DNA of 55,130 nt, taken from positions 10,742 to 65,871 of the forward strand of contig NW_003142810.1 of the NCBI RefSeq assembly GCF_000003605.2, written 5' to 3'. Both the position numbers and the translations under genes were made by a program. Below, piece after piece: positions 22,701-30,641 of the stretch (the stretch's first letter is position 1; every line of letters begins with the position of its first letter). The notes beneath the pieces are model-generated. The model was not told the origin of the DNA, ran no database searches, and worked only from the letters and a program-made list of their open reading frames with translations. The stretch comes from Saccoglossus kowalevskii (lineage: Eukaryota; Hemichordata; Enteropneusta; Harrimaniidae).

Positions 22701-25172
22701 ATGCTATTGAATAAGAAAGATAAAAACTATCACGTTCTTATTTTATTTTTTGGCTTTAAAAATGATACATAATTGTTGATTTACAGTTGTCAACTTTTGA
22801 AGAAAAACTTTCCGAATAAACACAAATATGCCCTTTTTGAAACTACTACCATAAAAATTCAGGATAAAGCATTATTTTATGAAAATTAAAAAGTATAAGT
22901 ATTTGCCAGAATTTTCTAATAATTCAGGACAACCATCTTATAAATAAAAATTATTTTTTCATCATATGTTACAAACAAAATTTTGAGTTATGACAAACAT
23001 TTTTTACAATAGAACCCAGTGTTTTCAACAAGACAAGAGACATGTAACATTTAGGACATGGTTTAATTTTTCATCCCAGGTTCTTAACTCTCATTAAACA
23101 AATTGTCTCACAAAAATATTAGAAAATATAAGTGACGCTGGCAATTCATAAGTGTAGAATAAAATTAAGACATAATAAACATTTGACTACACTGTCTCCA
23201 CTATAAAGGGAACAAAATCTGTTTCTAGATTCACATGTATGGGGAAATTGACACATATTTTCTAAACTGACGGCACAATTCAACCCTACTACGTATTCCT
23301 GGTGAGAACTCTGACGACTCGGTAATAAATGGCATTTTTGTAGGTATTTGACACATTTTTGGGGCTAAAAGAATCTGGATTTTCACAGCATAGAATAAAA
23401 TAAAGCTGCATAGTTAATCTTGCAAATAGTTTTGACAAGCAGCCTCTCAGCTGAGATAGCTCCACTGTTAGCAATGCACATTTCAATTAAAGAATTGAAG
23501 ATATAGTCAAAGAATGAATAAATCTGAGAGAGATCCACCTGTAGTACTTTTATGTATTGCAGTTTTTAACAAAAAGTCAAAAATATTAATTTTTACCAAG
23601 AATGAAAAAAATATTCATCAAAATTAGAGAATTGAATATATCATCACACAATGAACAAATCTGAGAGATGTCCACCTAAGCAATTGGATCAAAAAGTCAA
23701 AAATATCACTTAAGATTTTTTACAAAAAATTACAAAAATATTTACCAAAATTAGAGAATTAAAGATATCATCATGAAATGAACCAATTTAAGTGAGATCT
23801 ACCCAAGGTACATATATATCAAGTAACAAAGCAATCAGGTTTGTAGTTTTCAAGAAGGAGTAAAAAGTTGATGCGGGCGACAGACAATCACTGATATGAT
23901 AAGCTCCGCTTGACAAAGTCGACAGCGGAGCTAAAAATTATTAAATGCACGTTTAGTAAATAAAATTTAAAGAAATTCCAACCAAAGTAGTCCTGCTTGA
24001 ACATCAGTGGAGAAAAAAAAATGTGCACTATTTGTCAACATCTACCTGCCGAGGTTTAAATATTATTTTATTTCCACAAAATTTTTAAAAACATAAAAAT
24101 ACCTTTGTTTATAATTATATGTAATGTAAATCTTGCAACAGTTAACAATTTGAAATGGAGGGAGTCTGGAGATATTTAATAGCAATAAAATTCATTTATA
24201 TTATATGGCCACGTGAAAAAGAAATGTGGGAGAAGAATCATATAGAATAATAAAACAAAAACCATTTAATTAAGTTATAGGAAACATAAAACTTGTTTTT
24301 TATTTGCCTATAAAGAAAATTTTTATTTATTTTTGTTCTCCCCCATAACAATTTTGTTTTAAATATCCACTAGTATTCAAATCTGGAATGTCTAATCTTG
24401 GTATGCAGTTCTTGGTAAGCTGAAGAAGGTATCAAATGAGGTGTAAAAAATCACAAGACCATAGCTCAATGCATGTTGCATGATACCCAAAAATAGGAAA
24501 TGAGTTGAGACTGGAAAAACTTGCCAAATGTGGATATAAAAGCACCTGGAGTTTAATTGCTGACACACCTGATACCGACAAAGACAAATCTGAGTGTATT
24601 AATAGCAATGATGAAACCAGAGAAAACTTGTTGAGACTTGTCTCACAATGTTTACAATCTTGATTCAATAGCGCCCTCAGCAGGCAGAAAATGGTTGAAC
24701 TTCCCTCTTTTAAGATTTCTGATTTAAAAGTAGATTCTTATTAATATATAAAGTATTGAATATTATAGAAATTTATAGAAAATCATTACTGAGATTTGAC
24801 ACCTAGTCAGTCGGATTGGCATACTGAATTTGAATAGGGAGAAGAAGGACACCCCCCCTCCCCATAAAAATATTAAAGTGAAATAACATTTAATATTATC
24901 AACATGGTACACTCACCGCAATGTCCTTACTAGGCAACTTGTGTTCGGGTTTCAGTTCTTTGGCAAGAATTGCTGCCATTGCAAATGCGGCACTCTCTCT
25001 TTCAGATCTCGTGTTGACCGGTGCGGTTGCCGTAGCGATAATAGTTGGCCCTCCATGTGATGATGTTGCCGTGGCTGTTATTTCAACTGAGCTCTGGGAA
25101 CTGGAGGAAAGACGAAGGGTGGCGTCATCCTTACATCGACGCTGTCTTCTTCTCCTCTGCCCTTTCGGCATG
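9655..25172 (-). CDS. MDM2: MDM2/MDM4-family p53 regulator (RING E3 ligase), 12 exons, 817 residues
   Basis: MDM2 binds the p53-family transactivation domain through a SWIB fold and ubiquitinates p53 through its RING; MDM4 is the related partner. Exons join in phase: 24917-25172, 19122-19196, 18855-18988, 17121-17164, 16394-16467, 14947-15157, 14195-14268, 13092-13253, 12700-12789, 12074-12239, 11242-11313 and 9655-10751. Counting from ATG 25171, residues 86-160 are the SWIB domain and about 290-373 the acidic region. Cys378, 381, 392 and 395 form the RanBP2-type finger (C-x2-C-x10-C-x2-C). The RING ligands are Cys764, 767, His778, 783, Cys787, 790, 801 and 804, with spacing identical to human. 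The tail after the RING has the same length as in human MDM2, which matters because that tail supports dimerisation and ligase activity. The protein is much longer than human (about 491) because of its Ser/Thr/Glu-rich linkers. Two oddities are a missing SWIB segment and a 364-codon last exon. MDM2 rather than MDM4 is a convention here: a single invertebrate gene would be the ancestor of both. Confidence 0.9.
11242..11313 (-). CDS. MDM2: MDM2 linker exon (residues 429-453)
   Basis: 72 bp between acceptor GTTTCAG and donor GTGAGT, in phase with both neighbours. The product GVVASLTSSLRDVAVTGTD has no recognised motif. Confidence 0.65.
12074..12239 (-). CDS. MDM2: MDM2 exon, RanBP2-type zinc finger (residues 374-429)
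   Basis: The acceptor is TGTTTCAG and the donor GTAAGC. KWMCTKC, RYCVKC and LREGWLPD match human YWKCTSC, SHCNRC and LRENWLPE. All four zinc-binding cysteines are present. The exon continues into a basic stretch with KRSIS, a possible basophilic-kinase site. Confidence 0.92.
12321..12500. mobile_element. TA-flanked MITE family A, copy 1
   Basis: Termini (C/T)(C/T)GTAAAATCTGTATTAGAAGCC and the complement, TA on both sides. The interior contains TTGAGAACCAAAAATTCA, shared with 16691-16870. The open frame across it is only a shadow of the repeat. Confidence 0.75.
12700..12789 (-). CDS. MDM2: MDM2 exon, acidic region part 2 (residues 344-373)
   Basis: 30 codons, phase 0 at both ends. Begins EVYEFELCDDSES (human EVYQVTVYQAGESDTD) and continues as an Asp/Ser run (DDDSSDSDSDF), giving potential casein-kinase sites. 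Donor GTGAGT. Confidence 0.88.
13092..13253 (-). CDS. MDM2: MDM2 exon, acidic region part 1 (residues 290-343)
   Basis: 54 codons between acceptor TTATTAG and donor GTATGT. Contains LEEDARFSVEYEVES, aligning with human SDQFSVEFEVES at the start of the acidic domain, which in human MDM2 contacts the p53 core and ribosomal proteins. Confidence 0.88.
13413..13750. repeat. Dispersed repeat family D, copy 2
   Basis: Same block order as 4771-5110, with high identity over about 300 bp. Lies in the MDM2 intron between the exons at 13253 and 14195. The short open frame at its end has no coding meaning. Confidence 0.7.
14195..14268 (-). CDS. MDM2: MDM2 linker exon (residues 265-289)
   Basis: The acceptor is TCTTACAG and the donor GTATTT, which is weaker than its neighbours. 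74 bp in phase. The product DREPHSSTESSITTHKDTDT is acidic and Ser/Thr-rich, leading into the acidic domain. Confidence 0.65.
14947..15157 (-). CDS. MDM2: MDM2 linker exon, Ser/Thr-rich (residues 195-265)
   Basis: The acceptor is TTTTCTAG and the donor GTGAGT; 70 codons plus one base. Rich in Ser, Thr, Ala and Pro and probably disordered. It ends ALPGFDLLSERPN. No known motif is seen; inclusion rests on open frame, consensus splice sites and phase fit on both sides. Confidence 0.75.
15916..16295. repeat. Dispersed repeat family D, copy 3 (inverted, with fold-back end)
   Basis: Reverse-complement copy ending CGTTATGGTGACAGATGTATAATAAT. Its left part is itself an inverted repeat: AAGGTTATTATGAAGATACC against GGTATCATCGTAATAACCTT. 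The full element may therefore be a fold-back transposon of which other copies hold one arm. Confidence 0.65.
16394..16467 (-). CDS. MDM2: MDM2 linker exon (residues 170-194)
   Basis: The acceptor is TACTTTCAG and the donor GTAAGT. 74 bp, phase 1 in and phase 0 out. The product is His/Gln/basic-rich (EQHDASFQHHKRES, FKQRHYSQP) with no recognised motif. Assigned by splice sites and phase continuity. Confidence 0.7.
16691..16870. mobile_element. TA-flanked MITE family A, copy 2
   Basis: Termini CTGTAAAATCTGTATTAGAAGCC and the perfect complement AATACAGATTTTACAG, flanked by TA. 180 bp, the same length as copy 1. Confidence 0.78.
17121..17164 (-). CDS. MDM2: MDM2 exon, end of SWIB domain (residues 155-170)
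   Basis: 44 bp between acceptor TTTTAAAG and donor GTAAGT. Joined in phase to the previous exon it gives R-NLLFANVTVASENL, matching human R-NLVVVNQQ. The eight human residues before this Arg-Asn (98-105, containing Tyr100) have no counterpart, and read-through into the upstream intron meets a stop at once. The human exon is 50 bp with the same phases. Confidence 0.75.
17382..17743 (+). repeat. About 365-bp dispersed repeat E, copy 1
   Basis: About 85-90% identical by eye to 48830-49196 in the same orientation. Shared blocks include CGAGATCTCGCGAGATGC, CACTTAATCGAAATTGTC and CGAATCCCACGCGATGTTTG. Contains the palindrome TCTCGCGAGA at 17412-17421. No open frame is shared between copies. Confidence 0.75.
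17918..18027. repeat. Inverted repeat with 32-bp arms
   Basis: GGTTACCACGAAATAAACAA at the left pairs with TTGTTTATTTCGTGGTAACC at the right. Arms are 17918-17949 and 17996-18027 with two or three mismatches around a 46-base loop. It lies in the MDM2 intron between SWIB exons. Confidence 0.75.
18285..18670. repeat. Repeat F around the first assembly gap
   Basis: CACTGTACCATGTATTTCTATGGG and GGTGAAAATGCCCGGAT recur at 41407-41500. A 40-base block (CGGCCTTTGTCATTTTCAGC) appears on both sides of the N run. Confidence 0.6.
18547..18596. other. Assembly gap, 50 N
   Basis: Exactly 50 N, probably a nominal size. Near-identical 40-base flanks on each side suggest a collapsed or duplicated join. It lies in the MDM2 intron where a SWIB segment would be expected. 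Confidence 0.95.
18855..18988 (-). CDS. MDM2: MDM2 exon, SWIB domain part 2 (residues 111-155)
   Basis: A 134-bp exon, the same length as the human counterpart. It contains RYLYDELD, VYCSDDPLG and FGVKEFTIKD, matching human RLYDEKQ, VYCSNDLLG and FGVPSFSVKE. Of the human p53-cleft residues, Leu54, Ile61 and Tyr67 are kept; Gly58 is Ile, Met62 is Ser, Val93 is Ile and His96 is Val. Donor GTAAGT, leaving a two-base split codon. Confidence 0.92.
18998..19024. repeat. (GA)n / poly-A low-complexity tract at an MDM2 acceptor
   Basis: AAAAAAAAGAGAGAGAGAGA on the plus strand. On the minus strand it forms the polypyrimidine tract of the 18988 acceptor. Confidence 0.85.
19122..19196 (-). CDS. MDM2: MDM2 exon, SWIB domain part 1 (residues 86-110)
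   Basis: Exactly 25 codons, phase 0: VRPREEFLNLLATVG then ANGQVFTPRQ. It aligns without gaps with human VRPKPLLLKLLKSVG and AQKDTYTMKE, which is also encoded by a 75-bp exon (recalled from the human gene). Acceptor ATTTTAG, donor GTCAGT. Confidence 0.9.
19448..19642. mobile_element. TA-flanked MITE family A, copy 3
   Basis: Left end CTGTAAAATCTGTATCAGAAGCC; right end CTTCTAATAAAGATTTTACA with the last bases decayed. The interior is inverted relative to copies 1 and 2. All three copies lie in MDM2 introns. Confidence 0.68.
20890..21090. mobile_element. Palindromic MITE family C, copy 2
   Basis: Same order of blocks as copy 1 (TTTTAATTTCAC, TTTTACTTATCAGCGAAAATAG). A third, more decayed copy appears at about 14604-14870. 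Boundaries are approximate. Confidence 0.5.
21146..21330. mobile_element. TA-flanked palindromic MITE family B, copy 2
   Basis: Termini CTGTAAAACACTTTG and the complement of AAAGTATTCTACAG, with TA on each side. The interior shares GGAATTAATTTTC and the GAATGTAAAATATAGGAAAAA block with copy 1. Lies in the MDM2 intron between 19196 and 24917. Confidence 0.7.
23495..23935. repeat. Dispersed repeat with about 125-bp internal units, copy 2
   Basis: Three tandem diverged units, each with an AACAAATCTGAGAG-like and a CAAAAATAT-like block, then a terminal stem AGCTCCGC...GCGGAGCT at about 23902-23933. Same family as 850-1100. Confidence 0.65.
24917..25172 (-). CDS. MDM2: MDM2 exon with candidate start codon (residues 1-85)
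   Basis: The acceptor TTTTTTACAG is followed by C and then ATG at 25171. The donor is GTGAGT, phase 0. The product begins MPKGQRRRRQRR, a basic cluster that could act in nuclear import, then a Ser/Thr/Ala-rich stretch ending SKDIA just before the SWIB domain. Because a splice acceptor sits one base before the ATG, at least one exon lies upstream. That exon may be non-coding or may add N-terminal residues in frame. Confidence 0.75.
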
Positions 25173-25514
25173 CTGTAAAAAATAATGTGATAATTTATGG
25201 TTTAATAAAATACTTTTTCAATAGAAATGCTCAGATTTTAAGCTCCTTCATTTGATTGGAATTAAGCACATGGATCTTCGAAGATAAATGTTTTATAAAT
25301 ATTTCATAAATTTCTACAAAAGTGCTTGGTTTTTCATAAAATAAAAATGATGTTTCGGTATTCTTCATTGAAAATAATGAATAATATCTTAAGCTTTGTT
25401 TTCATTTTTGCCATCCAGCATGCCTGCTGTTAACAAATGCCTCAAAGATTGAAACAAACTCACGATCTCCTGTAACAACATATCCTGTACGTTGTCATAT
25501 TACATACATGTATA

Positions 25515-25681
25515 CTGTAAAATACTTTATTTTTGCTTGGAATTAATTTTCGCTATTTTCGCTGAAGAAATGATTCAGTAAAAATAAAATATACAGCAAA
25601 TATACCTTTTTTTCTATATTTTACATTCAACATGTTAAAAATCAGTGAAAATAAATTCCAGTTAAATAAAGTATTTTACAG
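25515..25681. mobile_element. TA-flanked palindromic MITE family B, copy 3 (inverted)
   Basis: Termini CTGTAAAATACTTTATTTT and the complement of AAATAAAGTATTTTACAG, TA on both sides. The interior is in the opposite orientation to copies 1 and 2. Confidence 0.7.
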
Positions 25682-26788
25682 TATTTAATAACCATATAGC
25701 AGCAAATAACGGCATTATTTTATCTTTAGGTACGAATGACCGTCAGTTACTGTGCACACACAGACGTGCAAAATGTAAATAAGTGCGATGGTTTAAATCA
25801 GGAAAAACGTATTACTATACTAAGACATGCTGATGATGAAAACACACATACCCAAGTTTGTGAAAAGTCAACTACGTGATTTCAAAACTAGTGAAACTCC
25901 TAAGAATCCTTAAAATTGTTAAATACAGTTTTAAAAAAGTATTTGGAATTTGTTTTATATTAGGCGTATAGATTTCTTATTGGTTTACATGTGAAAAAAA
26001 TGTACAAAAAGGGAAAATTAATTGTATTCATCAACCTTAAATAAAAAGTAATATAATATCTACAAGTATTTTCAGCGCAAACCTTCTTACAACCTCCTTA
26101 TTTTTCACTGGAAATTTAACCCTAAAGTTCTGTATTTAAATATTTCATTAATATTGCAGAAAGTTATGCATTCTTGGTCATATATTATACAGTAAATTAT
26201 TATTATTATTATCAAATTTAAAGCATTTCAAAATTTAAAAAGCTTTTATATAAAACTATTTCTCAATATCAATATTTGCAGTTCTCACAAGTTTTCAAGG
26301 AGAAACAAATACTACAAACCGTCTGAAACTAAATGAATTTGTAATGGTGATGTATATCTCTGAACTGTCATGTCGCGGGTCTGTATGTATTTAGACAGTG
26401 AGTTGTTTTGCAGTACATTGCAAATACAAATACCACCATACAAAATCTTTGTGAAATACACAATAATTGGATAAATATGCCAACAATTCCACGATTTGAC
26501 ATTTTCTTCAAGGAGTAGCAAGCGGACTACTTTCGAAATACCAATCATATAATAGTCCCATTATTGGTCTAACTGTACCTGGATTGAATAAAGGCCGGGC
26601 ATGCTGATGGACATACGTTGGTGTGAAACGGAAAAACTGGCCTGGATTTATCACCGCTGATTAAACGCATTTTGGTGTCCGTATAACGACGTAGAGACTG
26701 TACACCTCCGACTCTGGGAAAATCTGATTGTCATATGGGCATTTAAATAGGTTGAGTCTGTGCCAAGTTATGCGAATTGGGCGATCCC

Positions 26789-26808
26789 CGACAAGTCCAA
26801 ACATGTCC
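26789..26808. promoter_or_regulatory. p53 response element-like site (19/20 match)
   Basis: Two abutting decamers, CGACAAGTCC and AAACATGTCC, match RRRCWWGYYY at 9/10 and 10/10 with no spacer. The site lies about 1.6 kb upstream of the exon carrying ATG 25171, in the presumed first intron of MDM2. Human MDM2 has its p53 elements in the equivalent place (P2 promoter). On the minus strand a TATTTAAA motif follows about 45 bp downstream. Confidence 0.6.
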
Positions 26809-27383
26809 GCCATTGTTGCGTTGGACAGCTCATATTGATATGGGGGTTCCCTGTCATTTAAAGATACCTAGATACGACCTGGCATTTAAACACATCAACA
26901 TCTGAGTTACTTAAACGGACAGCATAGATACAAATTAAACTGAAGCAAGAAATTAGATAATTTAACACAAATTAATTTCATATATAAGTTCAAAGTTCAC
27001 GCAAGTAAATGGTACAGTGACCTTTATTCGGTGTCACGCCAAACGAAAACAACATGAAAACGTGCACGGATAAGTCACATACTATACGTCAAATTTGCAC
27101 CAAACCTGAGCAATATGGGATGACACTGCGGTCTTCTATCACGCCATAGACTGTGCCATACAACAGACACACTCAATAAATTCGTCTGTAACGTGCGACG
27201 GGCGGATTCAGAAGCATCGCGGAGAGCACGCCGCTTCGGATCGTCAAATTTACATACAGCTGAGATTACGTCAAAAAGGCGGGAAATTCGCACGCTTTCG
27301 CGTTTGTTTTAAACAAATTTGCCGAAAAGTATAGTTACAATTCCTTCAACAATAAAAGTAACGATGAAATTATAAACACTCAC

Positions 27384-27424
27384 CGCATGTTGTTAGTGAA
27401 CGGTACTCTGAATATTTGCTCCAT
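27384..27424 (-). CDS. MDM2: Candidate alternative first coding exon of MDM2 (b)
   Basis: ATG at 27424 opens 13 codons (MEQIFRVPFTNNM) plus two bases before a consensus donor GTGAGT. The phase matches the acceptor at 25172, so it would add 14 residues in frame before MPKGQ. A p53-element-like site lies 60-80 bp upstream. The same frame stays open further upstream, so the true 5' end is unknown. It might instead be 5'UTR. Confidence 0.4.
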
Positions 27425-27483
27425 GTTTTCGGTTGCGAGTGACGGCGAACAGTTTTTGGTTCCCAAGATATGGCTATCAACAT

Positions 27484-27503
27484 AGACATGTCTAGACACG
27501 AAT
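27484..27503. promoter_or_regulatory. Second p53 response element-like site (17/20 match)
   Basis: AGACATGTCT is a perfect palindromic half-site. It is followed without spacer by AGACACGAAT (7/10). It lies 60-80 bp upstream of the candidate first exon at 27424. Confidence 0.45.
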
Positions 27504-28274
27504 TGGATTGTTACAGCACTTAGGACAATGCACACAACACTCGCCAAGACATTTAAACATTTGGACCAGGTCCAATGGACAGAGTAATATCTAAAATTGG
27601 AAATCTAGTCGGAGCTTGTGTGGGACTTTTTTTTAAAATATAAAAAAAAGGAAAATTTAAAAATTGTATTCAAATTTGTCAAATTTCAGTACTAGGGTAT
27701 AAAAGCTTTTGTATGGATTCGTTTACAAGAATTTTACAGTGAAGAATATCGTTTTGCTTGTCATTAAATGTTAATCGTTTAATTTGTTACTGTTTCAGAA
27801 AAAGTTGTTTTATATCTGACGGAAAAAATGCAACAGCCTGCTAAGTGCACTGGCAACTGTTTTTGGACCCCGCCCTGGGCCCCACCCCATCCACTAAACA
27901 AATTAAGATACCAATGTTATAACTTCCCCCGCTCCCGTTTCCTGTCTCGGAAACTTAAGGTTTTCACTATACTAGTACTGCGTTGACATTACCTGAAGTG
28001 TGTCAATGAGAAAGGATGTGCACCATAAACGAAAGAGTTTACATGAACTTTGACCTCAAACTTCAAGCAGGATTCAGTTCGGTTATTTCATCTTTTCTAG
28101 AGGGGCGCCCAGGTTCTTTCAACTAGAAAGAATATTGGTTCTTACACGACTATAGAGCAACTATAATATAATACCCCACCCACCCCCAAGAACTGCAACA
28201 TAACACTCCCATCATGAACTAAATTTCTACCAGTGTCAAAGTTGCTAACCAATCGTAACGTGAATCGAAGTAGT

Positions 28275-28276
28275 AT

Positions 28277-28363
<87 letters not shown>

Positions 28364-28364
28364 T
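28275..28364. repeat. (TTTA)n microsatellite
   Basis: About 22 uninterrupted units of ATTT. The apparent open frame of LFIY repeats across it is an artefact. Confidence 0.95.
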
Positions 28365-28774
28365 TCGTATGATATTTATTTGCTTTATTTACAAAATGTA
28401 AGTGTAAACTTTGTAAAATTTGTGTTTAACCATGTAACTCTATTTGAGTTGTATTTTTTTGCATCTTCCACTGATTATTGTGATCACCATGATAAAATCA
28501 GTTGCTATGGCAACAATTAAATCATGAAATATTGCAATGATTTATTAACTGTTTTTCATAGAAAAGACGATCGATACACGATAAAAAAAAACAATCCGCC
28601 CGACTGCCGCCAGTCACCGTGACAAGTGGAGCAGCACGTGACTCTCTCTGGAAACTTCTTCCCAGTACGGTGACGCTGTGTTGGGTTTGGAGCACCGCGG
28701 AGGGCGCAACGCACGCGACCTCGTCAGGCTAGGTGACGCCTTGAGGTTCAAATAAGTTAATCTCCGTTTGTTGG

Positions 28775-28810
28775 TTTTGGTTTGTTTGTTTGTTTGTTTG
28801 TTTGTTTGTT
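28775..28810. repeat. (GTTT)n microsatellite
   Basis: About eight units of GTTT, 410 bases after the ATTT array. Confidence 0.9.
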
Positions 28811-28897
28811 ACGGTGCTCTCGGACCCTTGAATATTGATATCTCTAGTTCGTTGGATGTGCGGACGCATTTCATACTGTTTTGGTCGTCCAGCCGTT

Positions 28898-29032
28898 TCA
28901 ACAATAGATACATTTTAACCGCGGGTACTCACTTTCTCCTCCGGGGGTGTACTTCCACTTTAAGTGGGTAGGGGTGTGCAGCCATAGACCCTCCAGTAGA
29001 GGGTCTATGGTGCAGCCCACCTCTCGTAAACC
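28898..29032 (+). repeat. Local duplication, copy 1 (carries the 27-bp insertion)
   Basis: TCAACAATAGATACATTTTA through CACCTCTCGTAAACC is repeated at 29197-29291. This copy is 40 bp longer because of a 6-bp difference and a 27-bp palindrome plus its 7-bp target duplication. Confidence 0.85.
28983..29009. mobile_element. 27-bp palindromic micro-insertion with target duplication
   Basis: Arm CATAGACCCTC, five-base loop, then the exact complement GAGGGTCTATG. GTGCAGC lies immediately on both sides (28976-28982 and 29010-29016); counting the next C makes it 8 bp. The paralogous copy at 29269 lacks both the palindrome and the second GTGCAGC. Confidence 0.75.
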
Positions 29033-29196
29033 TTACTCCTTTCTAAACCATTTGTTTTCAGCGACCACATGTATAGTGTAGCGGGGGGTGTCACTGACGT
29101 GAAATACATGTAAAACAAATGTCTGTCAAATGTATCTTTATTGCCAAAATGACAGTGGATTTAAGTTACATGTGTATGTTTTACCATGGTGCTGTG

Positions 29197-29291
29197 TCAA
29201 CAATAGATACATTTTAACCGCGGGTACTCACTTTCTCCCCCGGGGGTGTACTTCCACTTTAAGTGGGTGTGCAGCCCACCTCTCGTAAACC
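29197..29291 (+). repeat. Local duplication, copy 2 (empty site)
   Basis: Nearly identical to 28898-29032 but with an uninterrupted GTGCAGCCCACC (29269-29280) where copy 1 holds the palindrome. Confidence 0.85.
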
Positions 29292-29683
29292 ATGTGCCAT
29301 GTGCACTATGATACGAGACATCGGACGCGAAAAACAAAACAAAAAACACACACACACCCAGCTCACAACTTTCGCAACCAGTGAGCGTATTTTATTCAGC
29401 CGTTTCCGGTATCTGGCTTTGAATATAAGAAGAACTTGTGAAAAAGTAAACAAATGTCACACACTTCTAAATCACTACCCACTTCTAAACAAAAAACGTG
29501 AAATGACCCAAGTATTGCACTTGCTCCGTCTGGGGACGGGATGGGGTACACTCCCTGCAAATTAAGTTATGTAATTGTGCGGGAATCCGACCTGATTAAA
29601 ATGATCCGATGTGGGTGTATGCTCTATTTTTTAAAATAATTTTTATATTTTTTATTGTTCTTTTCTTGCATTTCACTTGTTTT

Positions 29684-29756
29684 GATAAGGTTTTTACGAA
29701 GATACCTCAAAGTATGCACGAAGACAGTACAGCGGAAGTATCGACCGACGCGCAGC
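29684..29756. repeat. Dispersed repeat family D, terminal fragment
   Basis: ATAAGGTTTTTACGAAGATACC then CGAAGACAGTACAGCGGAAG and TATCGACCGACGCGCAGC, matching the last 70 bases of family D. Confidence 0.65.
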
Positions 29757-30514
29757 GTAAATGGAACTTTCATTGTATTTCCCGTAAAAACGAAAAATGC
29801 CTTTTTTATTTCCTGTATCCTGTACCAGCTACCCCCTTGCCCTCTTCTTCCAAGGGACGGGGGTTGTAGTAGGACGCCAAGAATGAGGAGGTAGACATTA
29901 TCACACTCATTTTTTTTTTTGCCCGGGGTAGGGTATACAATTGGAGTCCGGGTATCTTTAACAAAAAGTATACCCATTTTTTTTCCGTCAGTCATTTCCC
30001 TTACCAAAAAATGCTTTCCGTGGAATTTTCCCACCGGAAATAGCAATTTTTTATACATGACTATTGCAGAAATGTTTATGTTGATTTCCAATGTTATTTT
30101 TCAGATACACGTACTGTATTTAGACCTCTTCCCAGACTGGAGCAAACAAACACCCCCTCCACGAGACACGGTACCGCTATTTTCAAGATCGTCTCCTCTC
30201 ACGGCCACTAGGGGCGCTATGAATGACAGAGCCACTAAAACGAGCAGGCCAACCAAGTATGTACAGGTATCAACATTGATCGTTTGTACAAACACATTAA
30301 GTACACGTAACGTGTCAATGTTTTTATAATGGATCTAGCGACTGAACTCGTAGTGTAGGTCATGGTGCAAGGACCACTACTGGAGTGGTATGGGAGAACT
30401 TCGGTTTACTTAAGTACGCCGGTAACTCGGCATGTAGTAATTCTGATGGTGTTCAACGGCGACGTTGAAGGCCAGCTCAGTCCGCCAAAAATATGGTTAC
30501 TATGAGAAGTATTA

Positions 30515-30641
30515 ATTCCGTTCGCCGGTGCACGTCGTTAGAAACGAACTGAAATAAAACGAAGAGACTGGAGTCTCGCCCCATTCGTCAGTGTACGTCG
30601 TTAGCGGCGAACGGGGGAAAACGACTCGAGACTGGGGTCTC
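30515..30641 (+). repeat. Two-unit tandem repeat, about 64 bp each
   Basis: TTCGCCGGTGCACGTCGTTAG...GAGACTGGAGTCTC is followed by TTCGTCAGTGTACGTCGTTAG...GAGACTGGGGTCTC. The units are diverged, and no gene is seen here. Confidence 0.6.

Larger units (their letters stand above)
19197..24916 (-). other. Large MDM2 intron before the SWIB exons
   Basis: 5.7 kb containing MITE family A, B and C copies and the repeat at 23495-23935. No additional exon is needed, because the flanking exons join in phase 0 and match the family. Confidence 0.6.

Noticed and set aside
26672-26815. Short frame starting ATGGCGGACATG on the minus strand
   Set aside because: 47 codons with no homology. Its only plausible donor is out of phase with the 25172 acceptor. 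The ATG overlaps the p53-like site.
28233-28520. 95-codon open frame rich in LFIY
   Set aside because: It translates the (TTTA)n microsatellite.
30101-30295. 64-codon minus-strand frame with a hydrophobic segment
   Set aside because: It begins at GTG rather than ATG, has no homology, and has only a weak donor. A chance frame is likely.
29624-30329. Open frames of 155 codons (minus) and 136 codons (plus)
   Set aside because: Built partly from repeat family D and a block shared with 43680-43775. No domain or splice support, and they overlap each other on opposite strands.
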